From Cunninghamia lanceolata (Eukaryota; Streptophyta; Pinopsida; Cupressales; Cupressaceae), in NCBI GenBank assembly GCA_027924645.1, contig BSBN01000494.1, positions 320,001 through 384,000 on the forward strand: a stretch of DNA of 64,000 bases. Reading direction: 5' to 3'. Shown in pieces: positions 36,500 to 48,740 of this stretch (position 1 is the stretch's first letter; the number at the start of each line of letters is the position of its first letter). The notes under the pieces are model-generated. The model had not been told where the DNA came from. It was given only the letters and a program-made list of their open reading frames with translations, and searched no databases. The position numbers were made by a program, and so were the translations under genes.

Positions 36500-37693
36500 G
36501 TCCTGGAAGCCTGCAAACAAGAAGGGGTACAACTCTCGCATCTGAGATGTATCCTCCTAAGTGGCTAAGGACTCATCATTTGGATCCCACTCGACCCTCA
36601 CCTACTCAACATCTCAACCCTTGAGGGCGAGTCTCCTGTGCTGCAGAACGCCCACGAGCTCCAAAGCTAGTTGCCCATCCTCTACCTACAAAGCATTCCA
36701 GTCAAGAACATGTGAAATATTTGGATGGTATGGCTTGAGAACAGAAACATGGCATACGTCATGGATACGTGATAGACTGGGTGACAAAGCAAGATGGTAC
36801 GCAACAGGGCCAATCCTCTCCAAAATATCGAATGGCCCAACAAAACGTGGTGCGAGCTTAGAGCCTTTTCCATAATGGATCAAACTCTTTCGCGGACACA
36901 CCCTCAAAAACACGCGGTCGCCAACAGAAAACTGACGATCTACCCTATGACCACCAGCATACTTCTTCTGCCTATCTTGCACTGCAACCAAATGCTCTCT
37001 AATATGAACAGCCTGTTGTTCCATCTCCTGGAGCATCTCTAGTCCTAGAAGGATTCTATCCTCAAGATGATCCCAACTCAGTGGGGTCCAACAAGCATGA
37101 CCATACAAGGCCTAAAAAGGGGACATACCAATAGAACTATGGTACCCATTGTTATATGCAAACTCCACCAAGTACAGATAATCCTCCCAGTGAGTTTGCT
37201 GATCCATGACATACATTCTGAGCATATCCTCAAGGACCTAATTGACCCTCTCAGGTTTCCCATCTATCTCTGGGTGGTAGGCTGAACTGATGTTCAACTG
37301 AGTCCCCAACGCACTTTGCAAGGACATCCATAAAGCTGAAGTGAATACCGAATCTCTATCAAAGATGATCCTACGTAGAATCCCATGCAATCTGACTATA
37401 TCCTCCATAAAAATCCTAGCCATTGAGGAAGCATTATATGAAGACCGAACAGGAGAGAAGTGTGCCACCTTAGTTAGTCTATCCACGGTGACCATGATGG
37501 TGTCATGACGACGAGAAGATACTAGCAAACCTACTATGAAATCCACTGAAATAACATCCCATTTCCATTCTAGGACAAGATGCAGCTGAAGAAGACCTGC
37601 GGGGTGCTGATGTTCTACCTTACCCCTCTGGCACTCCAAACACCTTGAGACAAAATCTACAATATCCCTTTTCATCCCAGACCAAAAGTACAA
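36500..37693 (-). pseudogene. Gypsy element 2 integrase with chromodomain
   Basis: The integrase core is in the 37238-37693 piece. CLECQ supplies the two Cys of the HHCC zinc site, and catalytic D is seen in SVDFIVG, D in FDRDSVF and E in KPERVN, with 35 residues between the last two. All three acidic residues are kept. A TAG splits this from the C-terminal part at 36686-37108 (FSVGDRVFLRVCPRKS, FVGPFDILERIGPVAYHLALP-like, HDVCHVSVLKPYHP). Beyond it, at ~36520-36640, chromodomain-like text (VRVEWDPNDESLAT...MRELYP) marks a chromovirus. Such chromodomains target integration to modified histones. Confidence 0.88.
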
Positions 37694-39190
37694 CTAACAG
37701 AGATCTGCAAGCACCTTCTTGACGCCTGGATGAGATGAGTAGGGTGTCCAATGAGCCTTTGACATAATTAGGGTATGAAGACCCTTAGAAGGAGGAACAT
37801 AAATGCAACCTAAGTGCTGCAAGAGACCATCTGACTCAAAGGAATAACCTGCATGCCTGCCCTCTAAGGCTTTACCTGACTCCACCTCTAACTTCACCTC
37901 CTGATACCAACTGTCTGTCAAGAGCACTGCAAGGATCCGACCCCTCAAATCTACTCCAAGAGCAACTGTTGAAAGCTCATGTCTCCGTTGACTGAGAGCA
38001 TCTACCACAACATTCTCCTTACCCTGAATGAACTTCACCTCAAAATCGTACTCACATAGAAACTCCATCCACCGCCTCTGCCTAGCGTTCAGGTTTGGCT
38101 GTGTGAATATGTACTGTAAACTGCGGTGATCAGTATGCAACTCAAACTGATGCCCTAATAGAAAATGTCTCCATCTTACCAAGGCATGAATGATGGCTGC
38201 TAATTCCAAATCATGTGTAGGTTAGTTCAACTCGTGATCCTTGAGTTTGCGAGACTCATAAGCTATCACGTGACCATCCTACATCAAAACCACTCCTAGA
38301 CCCTCCAAGGATGCATCAGTACACACCACAAAATCTCCTATAGGATCAAGAACTGGCAAAATGGGTGCACTAGTCAACCTCTCCTTGAGAGTCTGGAAGG
38401 CTGCATGACACTATTTTGACCAGACAAACTTCTTCCCTTTCCTTTGAAGGGAAGTGATGGGGTGAGCTATCCTGGAAAAACCCTACACAAACCGCCAATA
38501 ATAACCGGCTAAACCCATAAAACTACAAGCCTCTGAAACATTAGTGGGCTCGGGCCAATCCATGATGGCTTGGATCTTCGAAGGATCCATGGCAATACCT
38601 TCTCCTGAAATGACATGCCCCAAATATCTCACCTCTGACTGAAAGAACTCACACTTTGCCAAATTTGCATATAGCTGATTCTCCCTCAGACACTGCAATA
38701 CCTACTGCAAGTGCTCCTCGTGCTCCTCCATAGTCTTAGAATAAATCAAAATGTCATCTAGGAACACCAGGACAAATCTATCAAGGTAGGTATGAAACAC
38801 TCCATTCATCAAGCTCATAAATACAGATGGTACATTCGTCAATCTAAATGACACAACGGTCAACTCATAGTGCCCATAGTGAGTGCAAAATGCAGTCTTA
38901 TGAATGTCTGCCTCAAGAATGCGCAACTAATGATACCCTGACCTTAGGTCAATCTTTGAGAACACTTTGGCTCCCTTAATTTGATCAAAGAGGTCATCAA
39001 TTCTCGGCAAGGGATATCTGTTCTTCAGTCACCTTGTTCAACTATCGATAGTCAATACACAACCAAAGGGATTCGTCCTTTTTCTTCAAAAAAATGACTG
39101 GTGCTCCCCAAGGAGAGACACTAGGATGAATGAACCCCTTAGCCAACAACTCCTCTAACTGCAAACGAAGCTCCTTAAGCTCCTAAGTAG
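37694..39190 (-). pseudogene. Gypsy element 2 reverse transcriptase and RNase H
   Basis: The RT palm is visible in the 38702-38926 piece with the catalytic FLDDILIYS (Asp pair at ~38753-38758), preceded by [16 protein letters not shown]. The 38483-38698 piece holds the connection ([21 protein letters not shown]). RNase H follows (MELAAIIHALVRWRHFLLG, HTDHRSLQYIF, QGKENVVVDALSQR). All lie in one minus frame, broken by TAG/TAA stops at ~38700, 38482 and 38212 that look like transitions. The upstream RT N-terminus near 38930-39180 has further stops and a shift. Confidence 0.9.
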
Positions 39191-40410
39191 TCATCTGATA
39201 TGGAGCTTGAGAAATAGGTTCTGCCCCAGGAACAAGATCTATCTTGAAATTGATGTCACGCTTAGGTGGCATCCTTGGAATCTCACTAGGGAAGATATCC
39301 ACAAACTCCCTAAGAATGGGATGATCATCAAGGAACACCTCTCGACCCTCCCCTAACTCCAAATCATTAACTGTCATAGCAAACAACTGGAAACCCTGAC
39401 GCATACATCTCTTTAACTGCATGGCAGAAATCATACGCAAAGAGATGGGTCTCTGAGTGCCAACTATCTCTACCTCCTCGCTTGAATCATCCAAACACTA
39501 CACCAATTTGTGCTGGCAATCTATAACTGATCGATGAGCATCCAACCAATCCATACCCAACACAATGTCATAATATCCTAGGGTTATGATGTGAAGATCT
39601 AGGGTGGTAAGGAGATTCCCAATCCTCAAACCACATCTATACACAAGGGATTCTACCGCTACTCTAGCTCCGGAGGCCAACTCAACCTGCCACCTAACAT
39701 CCTGCTTTGCTGCCACCAGCTTGCTCCACTAAAGAAGGGGAAATAAATGAATCAAAATCACTAGAGTCAAAAAGGATAGAAATGCCAATACCCTGAAATA
39801 CACATGTGGTCTCCACAAATGTGCCATGATGCTCAGCTTGGCAGTTATCAACTGCTACAAACACTCTAGGAGACCTACCAGCATCACCCACCGTTAGCTC
39901 TGAGGCTATCAGCCTTTGACTGAAACATGATGTGCTCTTCTGTGGACACTACCTAGCTATATGACCCTACTGGCCACAAAAAAACATCCTATACCTCTTC
40001 CATACCCCTACCGCCTGATGGTATACTGGACTACTAGAAGCTACCTCTACTGGCTGCAGTCTGTGTGCTCTAAGCTAGCTGGTCGGAATGATAATGCTTG
40101 GCCCACTGCCAGTTGTTGTTTTTCCCAGGTTGAGGACCACCACCTTGCTAAGGTTGAAAGTTCTTGGATTTCGACTGGGAATGCTACTGCTGCTACCCAC
40201 CCTTAAGAAGTGCATGATGGCTCCTAGAGGAGCCCGCTGCCTAAGACTGACCACTTCTGAACCTGAAGCCTGCTGAAGATGCACTGCCAATCTAAACACC
40301 TGTTTGACCTCCTAGCACCATGGCCAGGTTCTCCTCTACCAATCGAGCCTTCTCCACTACCACCTCCATGGTCTTCGACTCAAAGATATAGACTCCCCCA
40401 TTAATACGAG
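39183..40410 (-). pseudogene. Gypsy element 2 gag C-terminus and protease
   Basis: Protease text lies at 39498-39891 in two frames: ILFDSSDFDSFIS, where DSG has become DSS, and YYDIVLGMDWLDAHRSVIDC. The zinc knuckle at ~39948-39990 reads C-GQ-stop-GHIAR-stop-C, with both stops from CAG-like codons. Gln-rich text and a gag-type segment (ESKTMEVVVEKARLVEENL) run to 40410. Gag homology then ends abruptly at the inverted-repeat arm, so the N-terminus, primer site and 5' LTR of this element are missing. Confidence 0.82.
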
Positions 40411-40840
40411 CATTCAAATAGTATAAATAAGATTTTATCATTCAGATTTCAATGTAAATATAAAATAATCCCTTCACTTATCCTTCCTATTAATAGGCAA
40501 ACTCATAACTATTTATTCCTAAATAATTATGTCCTCATCTATAATGTGAAGGGTAAAATGTTATTCTTTTATGTCTTTGGGGGTAATTGCATCTATTGTC
40601 TCTTGAATCACCTTTCCTCTATGATGAGATTCCCTTCATAAATTCTAGAAATTTGAATTATTATATTTAGTTCCTGCTTAGTATTTTAGTATACTTCATT
40701 TAGTCAAAAAGTAATTAAGTAAATTGATTTGAAATTGAACATTTAAGGAATTAAAAATATAATGATTTCCCTTTTATCGGTAATATGAATGTAGTAAATA
40801 TAATGTGTTACATTTTATTAATTATTATATTTTGGTTATG
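40411..40840 (-). repeat. Right arm of the ~430-bp inverted repeat
   Basis: Reverse complement of 33618-34063, in places exact over 61 bases. It truncates the gypsy gag on its left and abuts the right direct repeat at ~40845. Confidence 0.88.
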
Positions 40841-40844
40841 ATAA

Positions 40845-41194
40845 CTATAAAGTATATAATATAGCAGGATAACTAATCCTAGGCCATCTAAGGTTCCTCA
40901 ACTGCGCCACTCACAAAACAAGGTTACTAGAAACAATTCATTAACCACAAAAGATGAACATCACATTAATTGATATTATTCAGTTCCACATGTGACAACC
41001 AAAAATCAACCTTAAAGATCATCTTCTAACTACTATGAAAATTGATGTCATTCTTTACAGTACTCATTACAAGATGAACTCATTAATAATAATTACATCA
41101 TTACAATAATCTCCATGTTACTTTCCTCAACACATCCAAGAGAGATTACATCAAGATACATTAAGAAATACAATCTGATATACCACCAGTATAT
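40845..41194. repeat. Right direct repeat of the 18-kb unit, first part
   Basis: Aligns with 32332-32690 in the same orientation (AGGATAACTAATCCTAGG, CATCACATTAATTGATATTAT). It lacks the TGTAACGCCCC terminus at its inner end. It is cut at 41194 by copia element 2. Confidence 0.85.
41190..41194 (+). other. Target site duplication (left) of copia element 2
   Basis: TATAT before the LTR start TGTTGCAGG corresponds to TATAC at 48741-48745, one change. Confidence 0.75.
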
Positions 41195-42756
41195 TGTTGC
41201 AGGTATGTGCCTAATCGATGTTGTCATTGATGTCAGCATATTCTTGTTGTCATTGGTGTCAACTATATCATATTCCATTACTTGTTTAGAAGTCCTGTAT
41301 GTTGAGGATATTGAGAAAATTAGCCTCTACGAAAGAAACAAGTAAGCCACAGAGAAGTGCAGTATAGACAATGAGTTGTATGCTAAAGAACAATCCGGTA
41401 GACTGCTCCGCATTTGTTCCTTCTTGAAGATTGTGGTATGTGGATTGGAAGTAAGTTAGAGGTATGTCTGAAGATGCTACATTTTGAGTTTGAGCTATCC
41501 GCATGAAGATCTGAGTGAGTTGTGCTCACCAAAGTGAAGCCTATTTTTTCTGTATGTTCAGTTGAGACAGGAAGACAGTATTTGGCTCTGTATTCCTCTG
41601 CAAGAAAGTATTTTGCTATGTAGTTCTAGAAGGAAGTCTAGGATGATGATAAGTGCCTACAGTTGCAATGGTTCATGGTTTAGTGGTCTGCAAGCTATCT
41701 TTCTTTTATGACAGTTGAAGACAATAAAGTTCACATACTCCGGTGAGAAGATTCCTATGAATAAAGTGGTTAAGGTTCGTACAGTTGCTCTTGATGATTA
41801 TAGCATGCTTGTGGATGTCTCCTAATCATGTTCCTATCTGGACTTTGGTCCGTGTTAAGCAATTGAGATGGTGTGTGAAGATTGTTCCCAAATAACGTAG
41901 TGTGTAACCAGTCTTGGCTGACCTAGTTGATCCCAGTGATTGTGGAGATCTCTAGAAGATTGTGGAAGCTTGTTGTGGCATGGAAGATCATGTTTGAGTA
42001 TCAAATAAGGCATGGCATGATCCGCATTTCATTCCCTTTGCATGATGTTGCAATAGGTCAGGACCTATTTTGTAAGTGACTGTAATACCAACCTTGGAGA
42101 TTATTCCAATGGTTGATGCCAACCTTGATGATCATTCCAAGGTTGATGTAGTGTATAAATACTTGTAACCGAGTCATGGAAAAGTTGTCTTTGAGTGAAA
42201 ATGAGAATATATTGAGAAAGGTCTAAAGGCAGAGCAGAGAAGAGGCAGAGGAAAGAAGAGGAAGAGCAGAGAAGAGGAAGAGTAGGGAAGAGGAAGAGTA
42301 GAGCTGAGGAATTGTTTATTCACAATAAAGAAAGGTGTTGATCGTGGCAGTGAATCTGGCAGTAAGCCACCAGTAGGGTTTAACAACCCTTATTGTAATC
42401 TTGCTAGGTTAGGGTTGAGGAAGTGAGCCTGCTAGACCTAGTTGTTCTTCATGGCAGTAAGCCAGTATGTTTAGGCCCCCGTGGGGTGACCAAGCCTGAA
42501 CATCACTATTTCAAGATTGCAATATATATTGAGAGTTAATCCTCTTCGTGTTTTTTCCCCACCTTGGGGTTTTCCATGTAAATCTAGTGTCTCTTGTGTT
42601 TGATGTTGCTTCTGTGGTTAAATTTCTGATTTCATGCTCTCATTATTAAATCATAATAATTGTGGATAAGTGGTGAATGTTTAAATTGTAGAAAGTGTTT
42701 AAGTTTTTGTGACAACTAATTCACCCCCCCTCTCAGTTGTCCGGCGCATATCAACA
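41195..42756 (+). repeat. 5' LTR of copia element 2
   Basis: Starts TGTTGCAGGTATGTGCC and ends GCATATCAACA. A TATA-like GTGTATAAATACTTG lies at ~42150, and a purine-rich AGAGGAAGAG stretch at ~42230-42305 follows. It matches 47204-48740 throughout. Confidence 0.93.
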
Positions 42757-42757
42757 A

Positions 42758-42770
42758 TTAGTATCAGAGC
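42758..42770 (+). other. Primer binding site of copia element 2
   Basis: TTAGTATCAGAGC follows the LTR end. It differs by one or two bases from the usual TGGTATCAGAGC. Confidence 0.85.
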
Positions 42771-42802
42771 GATGTTCCTCTGAAGAAAGTTTAACAACTT
42801 GA

Positions 42803-43640
42803 GGAAGATCCAAAATATCTTACAAGAAGGAAGTGTTGCATTTTGATGGAACTAATTATGTTCTCTGGAAGGCTTAGATGAAAAGCCATCTTCTTTCTCT
42901 TGGTATCAAAGTTTGGAAAGCTACAGAAACAGGATACACCATACCTCAAAATGGTCTGATGACTGAAGATGAAATCAAAGAATATGAGATTGATATCAAG
43001 GCAAGGGATGCTCTGCTAAGCTCATTGACCGACTCAATACTGACAAAAGTGGTGGATCTTGAAACTGCAAATAAGGTATGGGAAAAGTTGAAAATTCTGT
43101 ATGAAGGAGATGACTCTGTGAAGGAAACCAAGTTACAAAGTCTAAAAGTGAAATATGAAAACTTGAAGATGAACAATGATGAAAATATATCAGCGTTTAT
43201 GCAAAGAGTTGATGAACTTGTTACAGGGATAAAAGTCATAGGTGGAACTCTTGATGAAAAGGAAATTGTCACAAAAATACTTAGATCTCTGCCCAAGTCC
43301 TATTGTCACAAGGTGGTCGCGATAGAAGAATTCATGCAAGTAAAAATAGTTAACAGGGATCAGTTGCTTGGTAAGCTTACTGCTTTTGAAATGAGGGAGT
43401 TAGATGATGCTCTACCAAAAGTTGAGACTACCTTCAAATCCAGTACTCTTGGAAGTACTTCCAGATCATAAAAGTATAAGGTAGAATCTGATGATGAGAT
43501 AGATGAATTTGAAGGCAACTTTGTGGATAGGTTGCAAAGAGGATCCGGTAAGTATAAAGGCAAATTACCTTTCAAATGTTTTTCCTGTGGTAAAGTAGGT
43601 CATTTTGCTTCTAGATGTCCTAAAAGAATTGAAAGAAATA
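42803..43640 (+). pseudogene. Copia element 2 gag and zinc knuckle
   Basis: The capsid-forming part has the copia gag pattern: LHFDGTNYVLWK, a TAG at 42875, then WEKLKILYEGDDSVKETKLQ, ENISAFMQRVDELV, and LRSLPKSYCHKV. A TAA at 43469 follows the Ser-rich linker. The frame continues to the CCHC knuckle at 43577-43618 (C-FSC-GKVGHFASRC). No ATG is present between the upstream stop at 42800 and the TAG at 42875, so the original start has been lost. Confidence 0.9.
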
Positions 43641-45175
43641 GAAGAAGATATGAGAACAGGCCTAGGACCCAAAAGAAGTGTTATTATGTTGAAGCTTTTG
43701 ATGATGATGGAGTATCAGATAATGGTGAACCAAATAATGCTAATTCCTCTATAAATGAATGCTTGTTCATTTCTATTAAGGAAGATCTTGTGTCTACTAA
43801 TTCTTCTAGTTGTATGAAGGAAGAAAAACTAGTGGAAAGTGCTTTGGCTGCTCAGGTCATCAAGGACAAAGATGAATGGGTTATTGATAGTGGTTTATCT
43901 CACCACATGACTGGTGACAAAAGTAAGTTTGTAAGTTTGGAAAGATATGATGGTGGACTAGTTAGGTTTGGAGATGACACAGATGGTAGGATTTGTGGAA
44001 AAGGATCTATTTCTTTTGATGACAAGCATAATACTAAAGATATCTTGTATGTGAAAGGATTAAAGCACAATCTTCTAAGTGTGGGTCAGATGTGTGACAA
44101 GGGCTATGACTTAAGCTTCAAGGACAATAGATGTAACATCAGGGAAAGCTCTGGAACAGTCATTGCAACTGGTAAGAAGACCAGAGGTAATATCTATCAT
44201 TTGAAAGGAACCAAGAACTATTGCTTGTTGACTCAGATTGATGAAAGTTGGTTATGGCATAGAAGGTTGTGTCACATAAATTTTGATAATATTATGAAGA
44301 TAAGTACTGCACAGATTGTTAGAGATCTGCCAAAGCTTGTGAAGCCTGCTAATCCGGTTTGTAAGGAGTGTCAATTTGGGAAACAGACAAGAACAAGTTT
44401 CAAACGAAAGGATCAATCAGTTGGGGGACTACTTGAGCTAGTGCATATAGATTTGTGTGGACCTACCAGAGTAAGAAGTTTACAAGGAGATAGGTATTTC
44501 ATGCTACTCATTGATGATTATTCTAGAATGACTTGGGTCACATTTTTGAAAGAGAAAGCTGAAGCTCTAGATAAATTCAAGGCATTTAAGGCAATGGTTG
44601 AAAATGAGATGGATTTGAAAATCAAATGTTTGAGATCTAATAGAGGAGGAGAGTTCACATCAAATGAGTTCAATTTCTTTTGTGAAGAGCATGGAATAAA
44701 GAGACAGTTATCTGCGACCAAAACTCCACAACAAAATGGAGTTGTTGAAAGGAAAAATAGAATAGTTCAAGAAGCTTCTAGAACCATGATGAAGGAAGCT
44801 CGTCTTCCAGAAGCATATTGGAGAGAGGTAATTCACACCACAGTATATATCCTAAACAAAGTTCAAGTAAAAGGTAACAGTTCAAAAACTCCCTATGAAT
44901 TGTGGCATGGTAGAGTTCCTACTGTGAAATATTTCAAAATCTTTGGTAACAGATGTTATATCAAAAGAGAAGAAGATTTAGGCAAGTTTGATGCTAGATG
45001 TGCTAAAGGAATCTTTCTTGGTTACTCCACCAAGAGTAAAGCCTACCGGTGCTATAATAAGAGGCTGAATAAAATCATTGAAAGTGAAAATGTCAAAGTT
45101 AATGAGTGTAAAGAAAGGTCTTCAGAACCAAGTGGATATGAATCAGATGATCCAGATGTTTTAGAAGTGGTGTAG
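43641..45175 (+). pseudogene. Copia element 2 protease and integrase
   Basis: Protease shows VIDSGLSHHM (Asp codon at 43886). The pre-integrase zinc site is intact (WLWHRRLCHIN ... CKECQFGKQ). In the integrase core the first Asp is in HIDLCGP (44450) and the Glu is in GVVERKNR. The second Asp is Asn (LRSNRGGEF, codon AAT at 44639), a single G-to-A change that removes a metal ligand needed for strand transfer. The C-terminal part has the copia GKFDARCAKGIFLGYS pattern. A TAG ends the open piece at 45173; the same frame resumes downstream. Confidence 0.92.
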
Positions 45176-46879
45176 CATGAAGACATCACAAATGAAGAAG
45201 AACAACCTCCAGTAAGTGCTACCAAAACTCCAAGATATGTAAGAACCGGTCATTCTGAAAATCAAATCATAGGAGATAAGAGCAAAGGGATCTTAACCAG
45301 AAGAAAAGTTGCAGAAGAACAAGTAAATTTTTGTCTGATCTCTAAGATTGAACCTAAAACTGTGGATGAGGCATGCAAAGATGAGAATTGGATAAAGGCC
45401 ATGGAAGAAGAATTGATGCAGATAGAGAAGAATCAGACTTGGGATCTTGTTCCCAGACCAGCAGACAAGAATGTAATTGGTACAAAGTGGGTCTTCAGAA
45501 ACAAAATGAATGAGAATGGTGAAGTGGTAAGAAACAAAGCAAGATTAGTATGCAAAGGATATGCTCGGGTTGAAGGAATAGACTTTGAAGAAACTTTTTC
45601 TCCAGTAGCAAGGATTGAAGCAATAAGGATGTTTCTGGCTTTTGCAGCATACAAAGATTTCAAGGTTTATCAAATGGATGTGAAGTCTTCCTTCCTAAAT
45701 TGAGAGTTGGAAGAGGAAGTCTACATTGAACAACCGAAAGGATTTCAGTCATCAGGGGACATGGTATGTAGATTGAAGAAAGCACTATATCGATTGAAGC
45801 AAACTCCCAAGGCATGGTATGCACGGTTGGATAGGTACCTGATACAGATAGGGTTCAGTAAAGGTACGACAGATAGTAACCTCTACTTCAAGATCAATGA
45901 TGAACAAACTCCTATTGTTGTAGTTTTTGTTGATCATATTATTTTTGGAGGCAATGAAGGTATGTGCTCAGTTTTTGCTGGAGAAATGAAAAGTGAATTT
46001 GAAATGTCTATGTTTGGAGAGATGAACTTCTTTTCAGGTCTACAAATAAGTTAATCAGATAAGGGTATCTTCATTTCCCAGTCTAAGTATGTGAAAGAGT
46101 TGTTAAAAAAATTTGGGATGAAAGACTCTAAACCAGTATGCACACCTATGATAAATGGTTGTAAGTTGAGCAAAGATGATAACTCACCCTTGGCAGACCA
46201 GAAAAAGTATAGATCTATGATTGGAGGATTACTTTATCTGACTCAAACCAGACCTAACATAATGCAAGCAGTGTGTCTTGTGGCAATATTTCAGACAAAA
46301 CCCAAGGAATCACATGTGATGGCAGTCAAGAGAATTCTAAGATATTTAAAAGGTACAATAGATTATGGTTTGTGGTACCCCAGGGATATTGACTTTGTTC
46401 TCAGTGCATATACTGATGCAGATTGGGTCAGAGATTTGGATGACAGAAAAAGTACAAGTGGAGGTGCATTCTTCTTGAGAAAAAGATTAGTATCTTGGTT
46501 GAGCAAGAAACAGGATTCAATATCCCTGTCTACTGCAGAGGCGGAATACATTGCAGCAGCATGCAGTTGCACTCAAGTGTTATGGATGAAGCAGACTTTG
46601 AAGGACATCAAAGTTGTATATGAAGAACCTATTGTAATCTATTGTGACAACACAAGTGCCATAAACATATCAAAAAACCCAGTGATGCATTCAAGGACCA
46701 AGCACATATCCATTAGGTATCATTTTTTGAGAGAAAAGGTGACAGAGAATGAAGTGAAGTTGGAGTATGTTTCGATCAAGGATCAGATTGCAGATATTTT
46801 TACCAAGCCTTTGCCCAAGGATACTTTTGGGTATCTCAGAGAAAAGTTAGGGGTCATCACCCCTCCTGCTCTAAACTAA
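45176..46879 (+). pseudogene. Copia element 2 reverse transcriptase and RNase H
   Basis: RT text starts at ~45362 ([21 protein letters not shown]) and includes [30 protein letters not shown] and [11 protein letters not shown], with a TGA at 45701. The catalytic YVDD is FVDH here (Asp at 45932, His at 45935), so the polymerase site is damaged. A TAA at 46052 follows FFSGLQIS. RNase H is open to the natural end: YTDADW, STAEAEY and IYCDNTSA carry its acidic residues, and the end is IADIFTKPLP then LGVITPPALN. Confidence 0.92.
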
Positions 46880-47203
46880 GATGTACAATGGTGCATCAGT
46901 CCGGAGCTGTTCAGAGGTCTGGATTGATGCTTTTTAGGGCTACTTCTAGGGGGGAGTAGTCAGAAAGTTCAGAGGAGAGATTAAATCAGAGAAAAAGAGT
47001 GCAAGTATGTGCCCTTTGCCATTAATGTCAAAGGGGGAGAGAAGTCATGTGAAAAAATTAGATTGCAGATGTGTAAGAGAAAGGGAGAGAATTTTGGAGA
47101 AAGAAAGAGTGCAGGTGTGTAAAGAGAAAGGGGGAGAATCTTGTCTTGATGGTTGTTGCAGTTTTCCACATCATATGTTGCCATCAATGACAAAGGGGGA
47201 GAT
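46880..47203 (+). other. 3' untranslated part and polypurine tract of copia element 2
   Basis: Purine-rich sequence with repeated GAAAGGGGGAGAA / GAGAGAAGT phrases. The last, ACAAAGGGGGAGAT at ~47190-47203, abuts the 3' LTR and is the likely plus-strand primer. Several upstream copies of the GGGGGAGA motif (46951, 47031, 47120) are present. Confidence 0.8.
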
Positions 47204-48740
47204 TGTTGCAAGTATGTGCCTAATCGGTGTTGTCATTGATGTCAACATATTCTTGTTGTCATTGGTGTCAACTATATCCTATTCCATTACTTGTTTAGAA
47301 GACTTGTATGTTGAGGATATTGAGAAAATTAGCCTCTCCAGAAGAAACAAGTAAGCCACAGAGAAGTGTAGTATAGATAGTGAGTTGTATGCTGAAGAAT
47401 AGTCTGGTAGACTACTCCACATTTGTTCCTACTTGAAGATCATGGTATGCGGATTGGAAGTAAGTTAGAGGTATGTCTAAGGATGCTACATTTTGGGTCT
47501 GAGCCATCCACATGAAGATTTGAGTGAGTTGTGCTCACCAGAGTGAAGCCTACTTTTTTTGTAAGTTTAGTTTAGACAGAAAGACAGTATTTAGCTCCGC
47601 ATTCCTCCGCAAGAAAGTATTTTTCTATACGGTTCTAGAGGGAAGTCTGGGATGATGATAAGTCCCTACAGTTTCAATGGTTCATGGTTTGGTCGTCCAC
47701 AAGCTATCTTTCTTTTATGACAGTTGAAGACTGTAAAGTTCACGTACTCCAGTGAGAAGATTCCTATGATTAAATTGGTTAAGGTTCATACGGTTGCTCC
47801 TAATGATTATAGTGTGCTTGTGGATGTCTCCTAATCATGTTCATATTTGGACTTTGGTTTGCATTAAGAAATTGAGATGGTGTGTGAAGATTATTCCCAA
47901 ATAGCGTAGCGTGTAACCAATCTTGGCTGACCTGGTTGATCCCAGTGATTGCGGAGATCTCTAGAAGATTGTGGAAGCGTGTTGTGGCATGGAAGATCGT
48001 GTTTGAGTCCCAACTAAGGCGTGGCGTGATCCGCATTTCATTCCCTTTTCATGATGTTGCAATAGGTCATGACCTATTTTGTAAATGATTGTAATACCGA
48101 CCTTGGAGATTGTTCCAATTGTTGATGCCAACCTTGATGATCATTCCAAGGTTGATGTAGTGTATAAATACTTGTAGTTGAGTTGTGGAAAAGTTGTCCT
48201 TGAGCGAAATTGAGAATATATTGAGAAAGGTCCAAAGGTAGAGCAGAGGAAGAGCATGGTAGAGGAAGAGCAGAGCTAAGGAATTGTTTATTCACAATAA
48301 AGAAAGGTGTTGATTGTGGCAGTGAATCTGGCAGTAAGCCACCAATAGGGTTTAACATGCCTCAGGGTTTAACAAGCCTTATTGTAATCTTGATAGGTTT
48401 AGGGTTGAGGCAGTGAGCCTACTAGACCTAGTTGTTCTTCATGGTAGTAAGCCAGTATGTTTAGGCCCGTGGGGTGGCCAAGCCTGAATATCACTATTTC
48501 AAGATTCCAATATATATTGAGAGTTAATCCTCTATGTGGTTTTTCCCCACCTTGGGGTTTTCCACGTAAATCTGGTCTCTTGTGTTTGATGTTACTTCTG
48601 TGGTTAAATTTCTGATTTCATGCTCTCATTGTTAAATCATAATAATTGTGGATAAGTGATGAATGTTTAAATTGCATAAAGTGTTTAAGTTTTTGTGACA
48701 ACTAATTAACCCCCTCTCAGTTGTCCAGCGCATATCAAAA
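47204..48740 (+). repeat. 3' LTR of copia element 2
   Basis: Starts TGTTGCAAGTATGTGCC. It ends GCATATCAAAA, where the 5' copy ends TATCAACA, so the terminal CA has mutated. It is about 25 bp shorter than the 5' LTR, with small indels around the AGAGGAAGAG stretch at ~48240. Confidence 0.92.

Larger units (their letters stand above)
41195..48740 (+). mobile_element. Ty1/copia element 2, nearly full length, nested in the 18-kb unit
   Basis: LTRs of 1562 and 1537 bp, a primer binding site, one gag-pol frame and a polypurine tract are all present in normal order, flanked by TATAT/TATAC. The first 60 bases of the two LTRs differ at three sites, all A/G changes, so this is among the younger insertions here. 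The polyprotein stays in one frame over ~4 kb and is broken only by five stops. Confidence 0.95.

Noticed and set aside
36561..37285. Plus-strand frames of 72-104 codons
   Set aside because: They are shadows of the gypsy integrase and chromodomain on the minus strand.
47007..47354. Plus-strand frame of 115 codons after copia pol, considered as an env-like ORF
   Set aside because: It is purine-rich tract sequence running into the 3' LTR, and the same text recurs in the 5' LTR; there is no membrane or signal region.
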